Shown: piece by piece, positions 9,341-17,551 of the stretch
How positions within the stretch are numbered: the stretch's first letter is position 1
How the letters are laid out: each line of letters opens with the position of its first letter
NCBI GenBank assembly: GCA_016213625.1
Contig: JACQZZ010000116.1
Coordinates: 1-64,000 of the forward strand
Length of the DNA stretch: 64,000 bases
From: Actinomycetota bacterium
GTDB lineage: Bacteria > Actinomycetota > Acidimicrobiia > Acidimicrobiales > Ilumatobacteraceae
Direction of reading: 5' to 3'
Position numbers and translations under genes: made by a program
Notes under the pieces: model-generated
The model's input: only the letters and a program-made list of their open reading frames with translations
Databases searched by the model: none
What the model was told of the DNA's origin: nothing

Positions 9341-10291
9341 ATGAGCGGAAGCCTTCTCGGCATCATCATCGGTGGAGCCGTCGTGTTCCTGCTGGTGTTG
9401 CTGAGCCTGAAAACCGTGCAACAGGGCACGGTGGGCGTCACCACCATCTTCGGCAAGTACCACCGCACGCTGCGCCCGGGCCTCAACGTCATCTTCCCGA
9501 TCGTGGAGAAGGTGTACCGGCGCATCAGCGTGCAGAACCGCGCGGTGGAGCTGCAGTTCCAGGCGATCTCGCAGGACCAGGCCAACATCTACTTCACCGC
9601 GATGATGGTCTACAGCGCCATCAACGAGAGCGAAGAGACCATCAAGAACATCGCCTTCAAGTTCGTCAGCGAGAAGGACTTCCTGACGGCGCTCGTCCGC
9701 AGCGTCGAGGGCAGTACTCGTGGCTTCGTCGCCACCAAGCGACAGGCCGAGATCCTCGCCCTGCGCGGCGAGATCGTCGCCGAGGTGAAGGAGAACCTCG
9801 ACCACGTCATCGAGACGTGGGGCTTCCACCTCATCGACCTCCAGCTCAACGACATCACCTTCGACCAGGCCATCACCACCTCGATGGCTCAGGTGGTGGC
9901 CAGCAACAACCTGAAGGCCGCCGCCACCAACGAGGGCGACGCGCTGCTCATCCGCAAGACGAAGGAGGCCGAGGCGCTCGGTACGGCCGTGCGCATCGAG
10001 GCCGAGGCCGAACGCACCGCCGCACAGTTGCGCGGCCAGGGCGTCGCGCTCTTCCGCGAGGAAGTGGCACGCGGCCTCACCCAGGCCGCCCGAGAGATGG
10101 ACGCCAACAGCGTCGACTCGTCGCTCATCCTGTTCTCGATGTGGACCGAGAGCATTCGCCACATGGCCGAGAACGGCAAGGGCAACGTGCTGTTCCTCGA
10201 CGGCTCGCCGCAGGGCATGCAGAAGCAGATGCAGGATCTCATCGCGCTGCAGCAGCTGCAGGTGGTGCAGGGTCAACAACCCACGCAATGA
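9341..10291 (+). CDS. SPFH/band 7 (prohibitin-like) membrane protein
   Basis: This 316-residue membrane-anchored scaffold has an N-terminal transmembrane segment (residues ~5-25) followed by the SPFH domain (VQQGTVGVTTIFGKYHRTLRPGLNVIFP...). Beyond ~190 comes a long Ala/Glu-rich coiled coil (LLIRKTKEAEALGTAVRIEAEAERTAAQLRGQG). A Gln-rich tail closes it. SPFH proteins form ring oligomers that organise membrane microdomains and control membrane proteases. No NfeD partner is adjacent. An AGGAGG ribosome site 5 nt before ATG fixes the start. It appears to be a single-gene unit ahead of the Rieske gene, which has its own -10 box. Confidence 0.87.
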   Translation: MSGSLLGIIIGGAVVFLLVLLSLKTVQQGTVGVTTIFGKYHRTLRPGLNVIFPIVEKVYRRISVQNRAVELQFQAISQDQANIYFTAMMVYSAINESEETIKNIAFKFVSEKDFLTALVRSVEGSTRGFVATKRQAEILALRGEIVAEVKENLDHVIETWGFHLIDLQLNDITFDQAITTSMAQVVASNNLKAAATNEGDALLIRKTKEAEALGTAVRIEAEAERTAAQLRGQGVALFREEVARGLTQAAREMDANSVDSSLILFSMWTESIRHMAENGKGNVLFLDGSPQGMQKQMQDLIALQQLQVVQGQQPTQ

Positions 10292-10325
10292 CCACGCACA
10301 CGCCCACACGAGCAAGGGGTCGCGG

Positions 10326-10331
10326 TAGCAT
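10326..10331 (+). promoter_or_regulatory. -10 box of the Rieske oxygenase gene
   Basis: TAGCAT lies 8 nt before the GTG start, and no Shine-Dalgarno is visible, which fits a leaderless transcript. Confidence 0.5.
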
Positions 10332-10339
10332 CTCGGCCA

Positions 10340-11344
10340 GTGGAACTCGCCCAGACCCTCCCCGCACGCTGGTACAACGATCCAGGCATCTGGCAACGCG
10401 AGCGGTGGCCCATCTTCGGGAGCAACTGGGTGCACGTCGCCTACGACCACCAGTTGCGCAATTCCGGCGACTACGTCACCGAGAACCTCGCCGGCTGGCC
10501 CATCTTCATCCGCCGCAACGACGACGGCTCGCTGCGCGCGTTCTACAACCTCTGCCCGCACCGTGCGGGCCCGCTGGTCTTCGAGGGCGAAGGGTGCACC
10601 AAGAACCTGGTGTGCAAGTACCACGGCTGGGCCTTCAACGCCGACGGCAAGCTGCTCAGTGCGCGCGACTTCGGCGCCGATGCCCCGGCCGACATGGATC
10701 TCACCTCCATCCAGGTGGGTTCCTGGCGGGGCATGGTGTTCGTGTGCCTCAACCCCATGGTGCCGCCCCTGCACGAATGGCTGGGCGAGTTCCCGCTCGA
10801 GGTGAAGGACGTGCCGCTCGAGACCTATCGCTTCCACAGCCGCAGCGTCCGCCACGTGGCCTGCAACTGGAAGACCTACGGCGACAACTTCCTCGAGGGC
10901 TACCACCTGCCCACCACGCACCCCGCGATGAGCCGCGATGCGGACGCCCTGAACTACAAGGTCATCTACAAGGGCGACCCGCGGTGGAACATCCACACCA
11001 TGCCGCCACGCGACTCCAGCACGTTCAGTGTGTTCGGCTACTTCTGGCCCACGTTCGCGTTCGACATCTTCCCCGGCGGCTTCGCCGTCGAACGGTGGCT
11101 GCCGCGTGGTCACAGCTACAGCGACCTCATCTTCGAGTACTTCTTCGCCGACGACGCCGAGGGCGTGGAGGAGATCGTGAAGTTCAGCGAAGAAGTGGCC
11201 GACGAGGACGCGCGCATGTGCGAGCACGTGCAACGCAACCTCGATGCCGGCAACTACGACATCGGTGTGCTCAGCCCCAAGTGGGAGTACCCGCTCAGCG
11301 TGTTCCACGGCATGGTGCGCGACGCCGTCGGCCCCATCGACTGA
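10340..11344 (+). CDS. Rieske non-heme iron oxygenase, alpha subunit type
   Basis: This 334-residue oxygenase belongs to the aromatic-ring-hydroxylating family. The Rieske [2Fe-2S] cluster ligands are in CPHRAGPLVF (C-x-H) and CKYHGWAFN (C-x-x-H), residues ~74-97. The catalytic mononuclear iron site sits in DNFLEGYHLPTTHP (two His, ~185-198), with a downstream carboxylate likely in FADDAEG. The protein is shorter than classical ~450-residue alpha subunits and resembles the choline-monooxygenase/SRPBCC-type branch. No beta subunit, ferredoxin or reductase lies nearby, so electron partners must be elsewhere. The substrate is unknown. The start is GTG. The SCO6745-family gene begins one base after the stop, making a probable two-gene operon. 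Confidence 0.88.
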   Translation: MELAQTLPARWYNDPGIWQRERWPIFGSNWVHVAYDHQLRNSGDYVTENLAGWPIFIRRNDDGSLRAFYNLCPHRAGPLVFEGEGCTKNLVCKYHGWAFNADGKLLSARDFGADAPADMDLTSIQVGSWRGMVFVCLNPMVPPLHEWLGEFPLEVKDVPLETYRFHSRSVRHVACNWKTYGDNFLEGYHLPTTHPAMSRDADALNYKVIYKGDPRWNIHTMPPRDSSTFSVFGYFWPTFAFDIFPGGFAVERWLPRGHSYSDLIFEYFFADDAEGVEEIVKFSEEVADEDARMCEHVQRNLDAGNYDIGVLSPKWEYPLSVFHGMVRDAVGPID

Positions 11345-11345
11345 C

Positions 11346-12176
11346 GTGCAGTCCACGGCTCGCTTCCTGTGGCAACGGCTCGAGCCGTACCACGGGATGA
11401 TCTACTTCGTTCCCGAGGCCGACCAGCACTACACGGCCCTCGGGCTCGACCCGGGCATGATGGGCTACTTCGGTTCCCGCTCGGCAGCGATGGGTGCGGT
11501 CACCGCTCCGGTGGTGGTGGCCACGTTCTTCAACTTCAACCCGGCCATCATCCACGCGGTGGTGCCGGAGGTGTGGCGTCGAACCTCGCCCGAGGCGCTG
11601 TGGTCGGCGCGCATCGCTGCGGTCGACGCAGCACTCCAACGGTTGCTGGGCCATCGGCTCGGCCATCCCGACATCGAGCGCGCCGCCGATCTGCTGCGCG
11701 GCATCGTGCCGGCCTGCCATCCCGAAGGTCGCCCGTTGTTCGCCGGTCACCTCGCCCAGGACTGGCCGAGCGAGCCGCACCTCGCACTGTGGTTCGGCAT
11801 CACCCTGCTCCGCGAGTACCGCGGCGACGGCCACATCGCCGCCCTCACCGCTGAAGGCGTGACCGGCATCGAAGCGTTGGTGGTGCATGGCGCCACTGGC
11901 GCGGTCCCTCCGTCGGTGTTGCAGCGCACGCGTGCGTGGGGCGATGTCGAGTGGACGAGTGCGCAGCGGAGCCTGTTGGCCAAGGGCTGGCTGTCGCCTG
12001 ACGGCACGCTCACCGCCAACGGGAAGGCGCACCGCGACGAGATCGAGCGGCGTACCGACGCGTTGGCGGCCGCACCCTGGGCCCTGCTGTCCGACGACGA
12101 CGCCGTGTGGCTCGCCGCATTGGGCAAGGAACTGAGCACGACCATCGTCGCGGCGGGAACTTTTCCCGGCAGGTGA
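11346..12176 (+). CDS. SCO6745/SalK-family protein
   Basis: This 276-residue, largely helical protein of the actinobacterial SCO6745 (SalK-type) family starts at GTG one base after the Rieske stop. Recognisable features are the N-terminal RLEPYHGMIYFVPEA, GYFGSRSAAMGAV, the FFNFNP motif and a C-terminal winged-helix-like region (LAKGWLSPDGTLTANGKAHRDEIERRTDAL). That C-terminal part resembles a MarR/PadR-type DNA-binding fold, hence the 'transcriptional regulator' label sometimes applied. The biochemical function of the family is not established as far as I know. Its adjacency to an oxygenase suggests a shared pathway, by inference only. Confidence 0.7.
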   Translation: MQSTARFLWQRLEPYHGMIYFVPEADQHYTALGLDPGMMGYFGSRSAAMGAVTAPVVVATFFNFNPAIIHAVVPEVWRRTSPEALWSARIAAVDAALQRLLGHRLGHPDIERAADLLRGIVPACHPEGRPLFAGHLAQDWPSEPHLALWFGITLLREYRGDGHIAALTAEGVTGIEALVVHGATGAVPPSVLQRTRAWGDVEWTSAQRSLLAKGWLSPDGTLTANGKAHRDEIERRTDALAAAPWALLSDDDAVWLAALGKELSTTIVAAGTFPGR

Positions 12177-12277
12177 CGACTGCCCTGGGCAGCACGTCCG
12201 CGCACTCCGTGACCATGTTGAGCGAATCGTCACGGAGAGTAGGTATGCGATGACTCGAACTGGGTCATCATGTCGAC

Positions 12278-13693
12278 ATGGCCCGAGACAGCGGTGGTGG
12301 TGACGCGTCGTCCCTCACCGTCGTCGCCAACCGCCTGCCCGTGGAGGTGGCGGCCGACGGTCAGGTGAGCGTCAGCCCCGGAGGGTTGGTGTCGGCGCTG
12401 TCGGCGGTGCTGAGCGATGGCGACCGATGGGTGGGCTGGCCCGGCGCGGGTCGCCTTCCGTCGGAGCACGGACAACTCGACGGGGTGGTGCTGCATCCGG
12501 TGCCGCTCACACCGTTCGAGATGCGGCAGTACTACGGCGGGTTCGCCAACTCCGTGCTGTGGCCGCTCTTTCACGGCAGATTGCGCGAAGTGGAACTGAA
12601 CCGCACGTGGTGGCGTGCGTACCGCACGGTGAACGAACGGTTCGCCGCCACCGTGATCGAATCGACGCCGCTGGGCGGCATCGTCTGGCTGCACGATTAT
12701 CACCTGCTGCTCGTGCCCAGGATGATCCGCCGTCGCCGCCCCGACCTGCGCATCGGTTCGTTCCTGCACATTCCCTTTCCCAATGCCCAGCTGTTCTCCA
12801 CGCTGCCGTGGCGCAAGGAGGTACTGCTCGGCATGTTCGGGGCTGATCTCATCGGCATGCAACTGCCCGAAGACGTCGACAACTTCCTCGCCGCGGCCGA
12901 ACGCTGCACCGATGCCGTCGTGCGCGACCGGTCGATCGTGTTGCGACGGCGCTCGGTCACGGTGGGGGAGTTCCCGATCTCGATCGACTTCGAGCACTGG
13001 GACGCGTTGGGTGAGTCGGTCGTTAAGGCCGCGGCAGCTGCGCGCCAGCGGCTGTCGGCAGCCGTGGTACTGCTCGGCGTCGATCGGCTGGACTACACGA
13101 AGGGCATCGTGCAACGTGTGGAGGCGTTCGGCGAACTCCTCGACGACCGGCTGCTCGACCCGGAACAGTGCGTGTTCGTGCAGGTCGCCGTTCCCTCCCG
13201 CAGCGACCTCCCCGCGTACCGCGACGAGCGCGACGACGTGGAGTCGGCGATCGCCAGGGTGAACGCCCGTCACCCGCGGGCCGATGGTTCGCCAGTGGTC
13301 TGCTACCTCCACGTCGGGTTGGATGAGGCGGAACTGGCGACGTGGTACCGCGCTGCCGACATCCTCGTGGTCACGTCGCTGGCCGACGGGATGAACCTGG
13401 TCGCCAAGGAGTTCGTCGCGTCCCGCGGCGACGGTCGTGCGGCGGTGGTGCTCAGTGAGTTCGCCGGGTCGTCGCACGATCTCGCCGACGGTGCGGTCAT
13501 CGTCAATCCGTACGACATCGAGGCCATCAAGCACGGCATCACGGCCGCGATCGGCTTGTCCGACGAGGTGAAGGCGGCTCGCGTGGCCGCGATGCGCGCC
13601 GTGGTGCGCCGTCACGACGTGCGTCGGTGGGCCGAAGGGTTCCTCGAGCGCCTCGACGACGTGAGCGTGCAGTCCCGACGGTCGGCGAGCTGA
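12278..13693 (+). CDS. otsA: Trehalose-6-phosphate synthase (GT20)
   Basis: This 471-residue cytosolic enzyme makes trehalose 6-phosphate from a nucleotide-glucose and glucose 6-phosphate. Visible GT20 signatures are VVANRLP at the N-terminus, SPGGLVSAL, WVGWPG, GFANSVLWPLFH, VWLHDYHLLLVP and GSFLHIPFPN. The nucleotide-sugar-binding half carries GVDRLDYTKGI, LVVTSLADGMNLVAKEF and VLSEFAGS. Length is normal. No otsB phosphatase follows; the nearest phosphatase candidate is the HAD-IIB gene at 16,868-17,551. A GT4 glycosyltransferase and a debranching enzyme follow at 9-nt and -4-nt spacing, so the three form an operon for storage or osmoprotective glucans. Confidence 0.93.
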   Translation: MARDSGGGDASSLTVVANRLPVEVAADGQVSVSPGGLVSALSAVLSDGDRWVGWPGAGRLPSEHGQLDGVVLHPVPLTPFEMRQYYGGFANSVLWPLFHGRLREVELNRTWWRAYRTVNERFAATVIESTPLGGIVWLHDYHLLLVPRMIRRRRPDLRIGSFLHIPFPNAQLFSTLPWRKEVLLGMFGADLIGMQLPEDVDNFLAAAERCTDAVVRDRSIVLRRRSVTVGEFPISIDFEHWDALGESVVKAAAAARQRLSAAVVLLGVDRLDYTKGIVQRVEAFGELLDDRLLDPEQCVFVQVAVPSRSDLPAYRDERDDVESAIARVNARHPRADGSPVVCYLHVGLDEAELATWYRAADILVVTSLADGMNLVAKEFVASRGDGRAAVVLSEFAGSSHDLADGAVIVNPYDIEAIKHGITAAIGLSDEVKAARVAAMRAVVRRHDVRRWAEGFLERLDDVSVQSRRSAS

Positions 13694-13702
13694 GGTCGCT
13701 GC

Positions 13703-14749
13703 ATGCGCATCGCACTCATCGCCCCGCCGTGGTTGCCCATCCCGGCGCCGGGGTACGGCGGCACCGAGACCGTGATCGATCATCTCGCCCGCGGACTGCA
13801 GGACGCCGGGCACTCGGTGCTCCTCGTGTCACACCCACAGTCGCGGTGCCCGGTCGACAGGGTGTCCGTGGTCCCGGCCGAGGACACCGTGCAGATGGGC
13901 CGCGGGAGCATCGAACTCGAACACGTCGTCGGTGCGTACCGACTGGTCGACGGGTGCGATGTGGTGCACGATCACACGCTCGCCGGCGCGCTGTTCGCCG
14001 CGTCGCGCCCGTGGCTTCCCGTGGTGGCGACGAATCACAATCGCTTCGATCGCACTCGCGTCGCGGTGTACTCGGCGGTCGGACCCAACGTGGGCCTCGT
14101 GGCGATCTCCCGATCGCACGCGGCATCCACGTCGCTGGCGATGGCCGCGGTGGTGCATCACGGCATCCACGTCGACGACTTCCCCGTCGGCACCGGCTCG
14201 GGAGGGTACGCAGCGGTGTTGTCGCGCCTGTCGCCCGACAAGGGAATCGACCGTGCCATCGGCATCGCCCGCGCTGCAGGTGTGCCGTTGCGGATCGCGG
14301 CCAAGCAACGCGAGCCGCACGAGCGCGCCTACTTCGACGAGTGCATCAGGCCGCTGCTCGGTGACGGTGTCGAGTACCTCGGCGAGTTGACCGCCGCTGA
14401 GAAGAAGATCTTGCTGGCCGATGCGGTGGCGCTGCTCAATCCGATCCGCTGGGCAGAGCCGTTCGGCATGGCGATGGTGGAGTCGTTGGCGTGTGGCACC
14501 CCCGTCGTGTCGTCGTCCAGCGGCGCCGCGCCGGAGATCGTCGAGCACGGCGTGAGCGGACTGCTCGGCGACTCCGATGACGACCTGATCGCCGCACTCG
14601 GCGAGGTGCATCGAATCGACCGCGGCGCGTGTCGTCGGCGGGTGGAGGAGCATTTCAGCGTGGAGCAGATGGTGCGTGGATACGTCGACGCCTACAGCCG
14701 CCAACGCGACCTGGTGGCGAGTGGCGGCCACGGGAGCGCCGTCTCATGA
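13703..14749 (+). CDS. Family 4 glycosyltransferase
   Basis: This 348-residue retaining GT-B transferase has the N-terminal Rossmann half MRIALIAPPWLPIPAPGYGGTE (glycine loop after PG). The C-terminal donor-binding half contains AVLSRLSPDKGIDRAI, the E-x7-E motif region AEPFGMAMVESLACGTPVV, and APEIVEHGVSGLL. It is similar to actinobacterial GT4 enzymes found beside amylo-1,6-glucosidases. The acceptor is unknown; an alpha-glucan or sugar-phosphate role fits its place between otsA and the debranching enzyme. GAGG lies ahead of ATG 13703. The stop overlaps the next start (ATGA), indicating translational coupling. Confidence 0.87.
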   Translation: MRIALIAPPWLPIPAPGYGGTETVIDHLARGLQDAGHSVLLVSHPQSRCPVDRVSVVPAEDTVQMGRGSIELEHVVGAYRLVDGCDVVHDHTLAGALFAASRPWLPVVATNHNRFDRTRVAVYSAVGPNVGLVAISRSHAASTSLAMAAVVHHGIHVDDFPVGTGSGGYAAVLSRLSPDKGIDRAIGIARAAGVPLRIAAKQREPHERAYFDECIRPLLGDGVEYLGELTAAEKKILLADAVALLNPIRWAEPFGMAMVESLACGTPVVSSSSGAAPEIVEHGVSGLLGDSDDDLIAALGEVHRIDRGACRRRVEEHFSVEQMVRGYVDAYSRQRDLVASGGHGSAVS

Positions 14750-16854
14750 GCGCGCAGGGCGACCGCCCCAGCCCGTGGGTGTTGGCCGGGGAACCCACGA
14801 GCCTCGGTGATCCGTCGAGCCTGGTCACCCTGGTCAACGGACAGACGTTCTGCCTCAGTGGTCGGTCGGGTGACTTCAGCGCCAACCCCGCCCACGGCGT
14901 GTTCTTCGCCGACATGCGCGTGCTGAGCATGGCGCGGTTGCTGGTGGGTGGGGCGACCGTCGAGTCGCTGGCGGTGAACCTCGACGATGCCAGCAGTGCC
15001 ACGTTCGTCGGTCGTTCGGTGCCGTTGCTGCCCACCGACCCGAGAGTGCTCGTCATCCGTCGTCGCCAACTGGGCTCGGTGTGGCACGAGGACCTCGAGT
15101 TCCTCAACACCGGGTCCGTGCCGATGTCGGTGGCGGTGGAGTTGGAGGTGGCGGCCGACTTCGCCGACGTGTACGCGCTGAAGGAGGGGCGTGTCACCAG
15201 CGAGGGACAGCACTCGCTGGAGGTGCACGACGACGGCCTGCTGTTCGGGTGGCGACTCGATCACCTCCATCGTCAGGCCGCCTTCCAGGTGCGGGGGGTG
15301 GACATGCGGACCTCCATCCGCGGCTGCAGTTGGACGCTCGACCTCGATGCGCACTCGTCGCACACGGTGGAGCTCGATCTGTCGGTGGCCCTGGGCGAGG
15401 CCTGGATCGAGCGTCGCCATCACGTGCCACGGCTTCCCGGCGCCGGCCAGCGTCACCGCGAGTGGATCGCGACGGTGCCCCGCGTGCGGACGTCCGACCG
15501 CTCGCTGAGCGCGGCGTACGAGCGCTCCGTCGCCGATGTCGCCGCGCTCCGGCTGCACGATCCGTCCGGGCGCAATCGGCCCGTCATCGCCGCCGGCGCA
15601 CCGTGGTACATGACCTTGTTCGGTCGCGATGCGTTGCTGTGCTCGTACATGGCCATGCCGGTGGACCCGAGTCTGGCGCTCGGTGTGCTGGACGCGTTGG
15701 CCGAGTTGCAGGGCGACACCTCCGACCCGATGACGGAGGAGCAGCCGGGTCGGATCCTGCACGAGACCCGCTCGCTGGACGTCGAGGAACCGACGTTGAC
15801 GGGCGGCTCCACCTACTACGGCAGCGTCGACGCGACCCCGCTCTTCGTGATGGTGCTGGGCGAGCTCGCGCGCTGGGGCATCGACGACGCCGACCTCGCG
15901 CGGCTGCTCCCGCACGCCGACCGCGCGCTCCAGTGGGTCGCCACCTTCGGCGACCCCGACCAGGACGGCTTCGTGGAGTACGAACGGTCCTCGGAGCGTG
16001 GACTCATCAACCAGGGGTGGAAGGACTCGGTCGACGGCATCCGCTTCGACGACGGGCGCATCGCCACCGCGCCACTGGCGCTGTGCGAGGCGCAGGGCTA
16101 CGTGTACGCCGCCCATCTCGCACGGGCGGACCTCGCCGACCGATTGTCCGACACGCGAACGGCGGCTCGCCACCGCGCGCTTGCGGCCGAGTTGAAGGAT
16201 CGGTTCAACCGAGCGTTCTGGATGCCGCGACGCGGCTGGTATGCCGTGGCGCTGGGTCCCGACAAGGAACAGGTGGACTCGTTGACCTCGAACATCGGCC
16301 ACTGCCTGTGGACCGGCATCGTCGACGATGACCATGCGGAACAGGTGGTCGAGCGACTGCTCGCCAGCGACATGTACTCGGGGTGGGGCGTGCGCACGAT
16401 GAGTTCGTCGTCGGCGGGGTACGACCCGATGAGCTACCACTGCGGCACCGTGTGGCCACACGACAGTGCGCTCTGCGCCGCGGGCATGCGACGTTACGGA
16501 TTCGACCGCGAGGCCAGCACCATCGCCGACGGCCTGTTCGCTGCTGCAGCGGTGTGGAGCGGCCGGTTGCCCGAGCTGTTCTCCGGGCTCGATCGATCGC
16601 ACGTCGGCATTCCGGTGCCGTTCCCCACCTCGTGCTCACCGCAGGCGTGGGCGGCGACGACGCCCTTCCTGCTCCTGCGAACGCTGCTCGGCCTGGAGCC
16701 GACGCCGTCGGGTCCGACCATCGACCCGGTGAACCGCGCGTTCGACAACGACCTCGCGCTCACGGGCGTGTGGTGCTCCGGGCGACGCTACGACGTGCGC
16801 GTCGTGGGCGGTGTTGCCACCGTCAGCGAGTCGGCCCCGCCACCGTCGATCTGA
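14746..16854 (+). CDS. Amylo-alpha-1,6-glucosidase (glycogen debranching enzyme type)
   Basis: This 702-residue enzyme has an N-terminal 'bacterial GDE' domain (GQTFCLSGRSGDFSANPAHGVFFADMR..., ~25-260) followed by a GH63/GDE_C-type (alpha/alpha)6 barrel. Barrel landmarks are PWYMTLFGRDALLCSY (~285-300), GSTYYGSVDATPLFV, the likely catalytic acidic stretch DQDGFVEYERSSERGLINQGWKDS and GYDPMSYHCGTVWPHDSALCAAGM. It is expected to remove alpha-1,6 branch residues from limit glucans in the cytosol. The ATG overlaps the stop of the GT4 gene. It is the last gene of the otsA-GT4-GDE operon and meets the HAD gene tail to tail with 13 bp between stops. Confidence 0.87.
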   Translation: MSAQGDRPSPWVLAGEPTSLGDPSSLVTLVNGQTFCLSGRSGDFSANPAHGVFFADMRVLSMARLLVGGATVESLAVNLDDASSATFVGRSVPLLPTDPRVLVIRRRQLGSVWHEDLEFLNTGSVPMSVAVELEVAADFADVYALKEGRVTSEGQHSLEVHDDGLLFGWRLDHLHRQAAFQVRGVDMRTSIRGCSWTLDLDAHSSHTVELDLSVALGEAWIERRHHVPRLPGAGQRHREWIATVPRVRTSDRSLSAAYERSVADVAALRLHDPSGRNRPVIAAGAPWYMTLFGRDALLCSYMAMPVDPSLALGVLDALAELQGDTSDPMTEEQPGRILHETRSLDVEEPTLTGGSTYYGSVDATPLFVMVLGELARWGIDDADLARLLPHADRALQWVATFGDPDQDGFVEYERSSERGLINQGWKDSVDGIRFDDGRIATAPLALCEAQGYVYAAHLARADLADRLSDTRTAARHRALAAELKDRFNRAFWMPRRGWYAVALGPDKEQVDSLTSNIGHCLWTGIVDDDHAEQVVERLLASDMYSGWGVRTMSSSSAGYDPMSYHCGTVWPHDSALCAAGMRRYGFDREASTIADGLFAAAAVWSGRLPELFSGLDRSHVGIPVPFPTSCSPQAWAATTPFLLLRTLLGLEPTPSGPTIDPVNRAFDNDLALTGVWCSGRRYDVRVVGGVATVSESAPPPSI

Positions 16855-16867
16855 CGCGGCTGCCCGG

Positions 16868-17551
16868 TCAGGGCACGAGGAACCGGCGCAGCGCCTCGGC
16901 CACGCCGGCGCCGAATGGTGCCTCCATCAGGGTGATGCCGGCGGCGACGACGTCGGCGTCGGCATTGGCAACGGCGACGGGGAAGGTGGCCACCGCGAAC
17001 ATCGGCAGGTCGTTCGCCGCGTCGCCGATGGCCAGGACCGGCAGCGTGGAACAGCCCAGCAGCTCGAGCGCGGCGCGCAGCCCCGTGCCCTTGTCGCAGC
17101 CCTGCGGCACGAGCGCGACCGATCCCTTGTTCACGACGACCTCGTGGTTCGGGGCGTGCGTGCGGTGGACCGTGCGCATCGCTGTCTCGAACCGGCGATC
17201 CGCTCCCACCGCGACACGTCCGACATCGAGGTCGGTCACGCCGCCCGAGGTGAGCGCGGCGACCACGACCTCGTCGATCGGTGGAGCGAGCAGGGTGGTC
17301 GCACCGGTGGCCACATCGACCAGCACGCCGCCCTCCTCAGCGACGACCATCGTGCAGAGCGGGAGCACGGCCGGCACGACGTCTGCCAGGGTGTCGGATC
17401 GACGACCGGTGACGATGAGGAGCACGTGCCCGTCGCGATGCGCGTCGCGGAGCGCGGCGACCGCCGCGTCGGCGACCTCGGTGCCGTCGTACAAGGTGCC
17501 ATCCACGTCGAGCGCCACCACCATGCGCGGGTGGTGGCCGAGGTGGGACAT
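16868..17551 (-). CDS. HAD-IIB (Cof-type) sugar-phosphatase-like hydrolase
   Basis: This 227-residue haloacid-dehalogenase-fold phosphatase has motif I ALDVDGTLYDG (nucleophile and acid Asp), motif II LIVTGR, motif III Lys in NKGSVALVPQGCDKGTGL and motif IV AIGDAANDLPMF. The C2b cap lies between motifs II and III, as in Cof/trehalose-phosphatase-type enzymes. The start ATG overlaps the aminotransferase stop by one base, so the two leftward genes are coupled. It converges on the trehalose/glycogen operon, so a sugar-phosphate substrate is plausible. Replacement of the missing OtsB is only a guess. Confidence 0.85.
   Translation of the reverse strand: MSHLGHHPRMVVALDVDGTLYDGTEVADAAVAALRDAHRDGHVLLIVTGRRSDTLADVVPAVLPLCTMVVAEEGGVLVDVATGATTLLAPPIDEVVVAALTSGGVTDLDVGRVAVGADRRFETAMRTVHRTHAPNHEVVVNKGSVALVPQGCDKGTGLRAALELLGCSTLPVLAIGDAANDLPMFAVATFPVAVANADADVVAAGITLMEAPFGAGVAEALRRFLVP

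Noticed and set aside
9302-11356. 684-codon minus frame across SPFH and Rieske genes
   Set aside because: Shadow; the plus frames encode clear, complete protein families.
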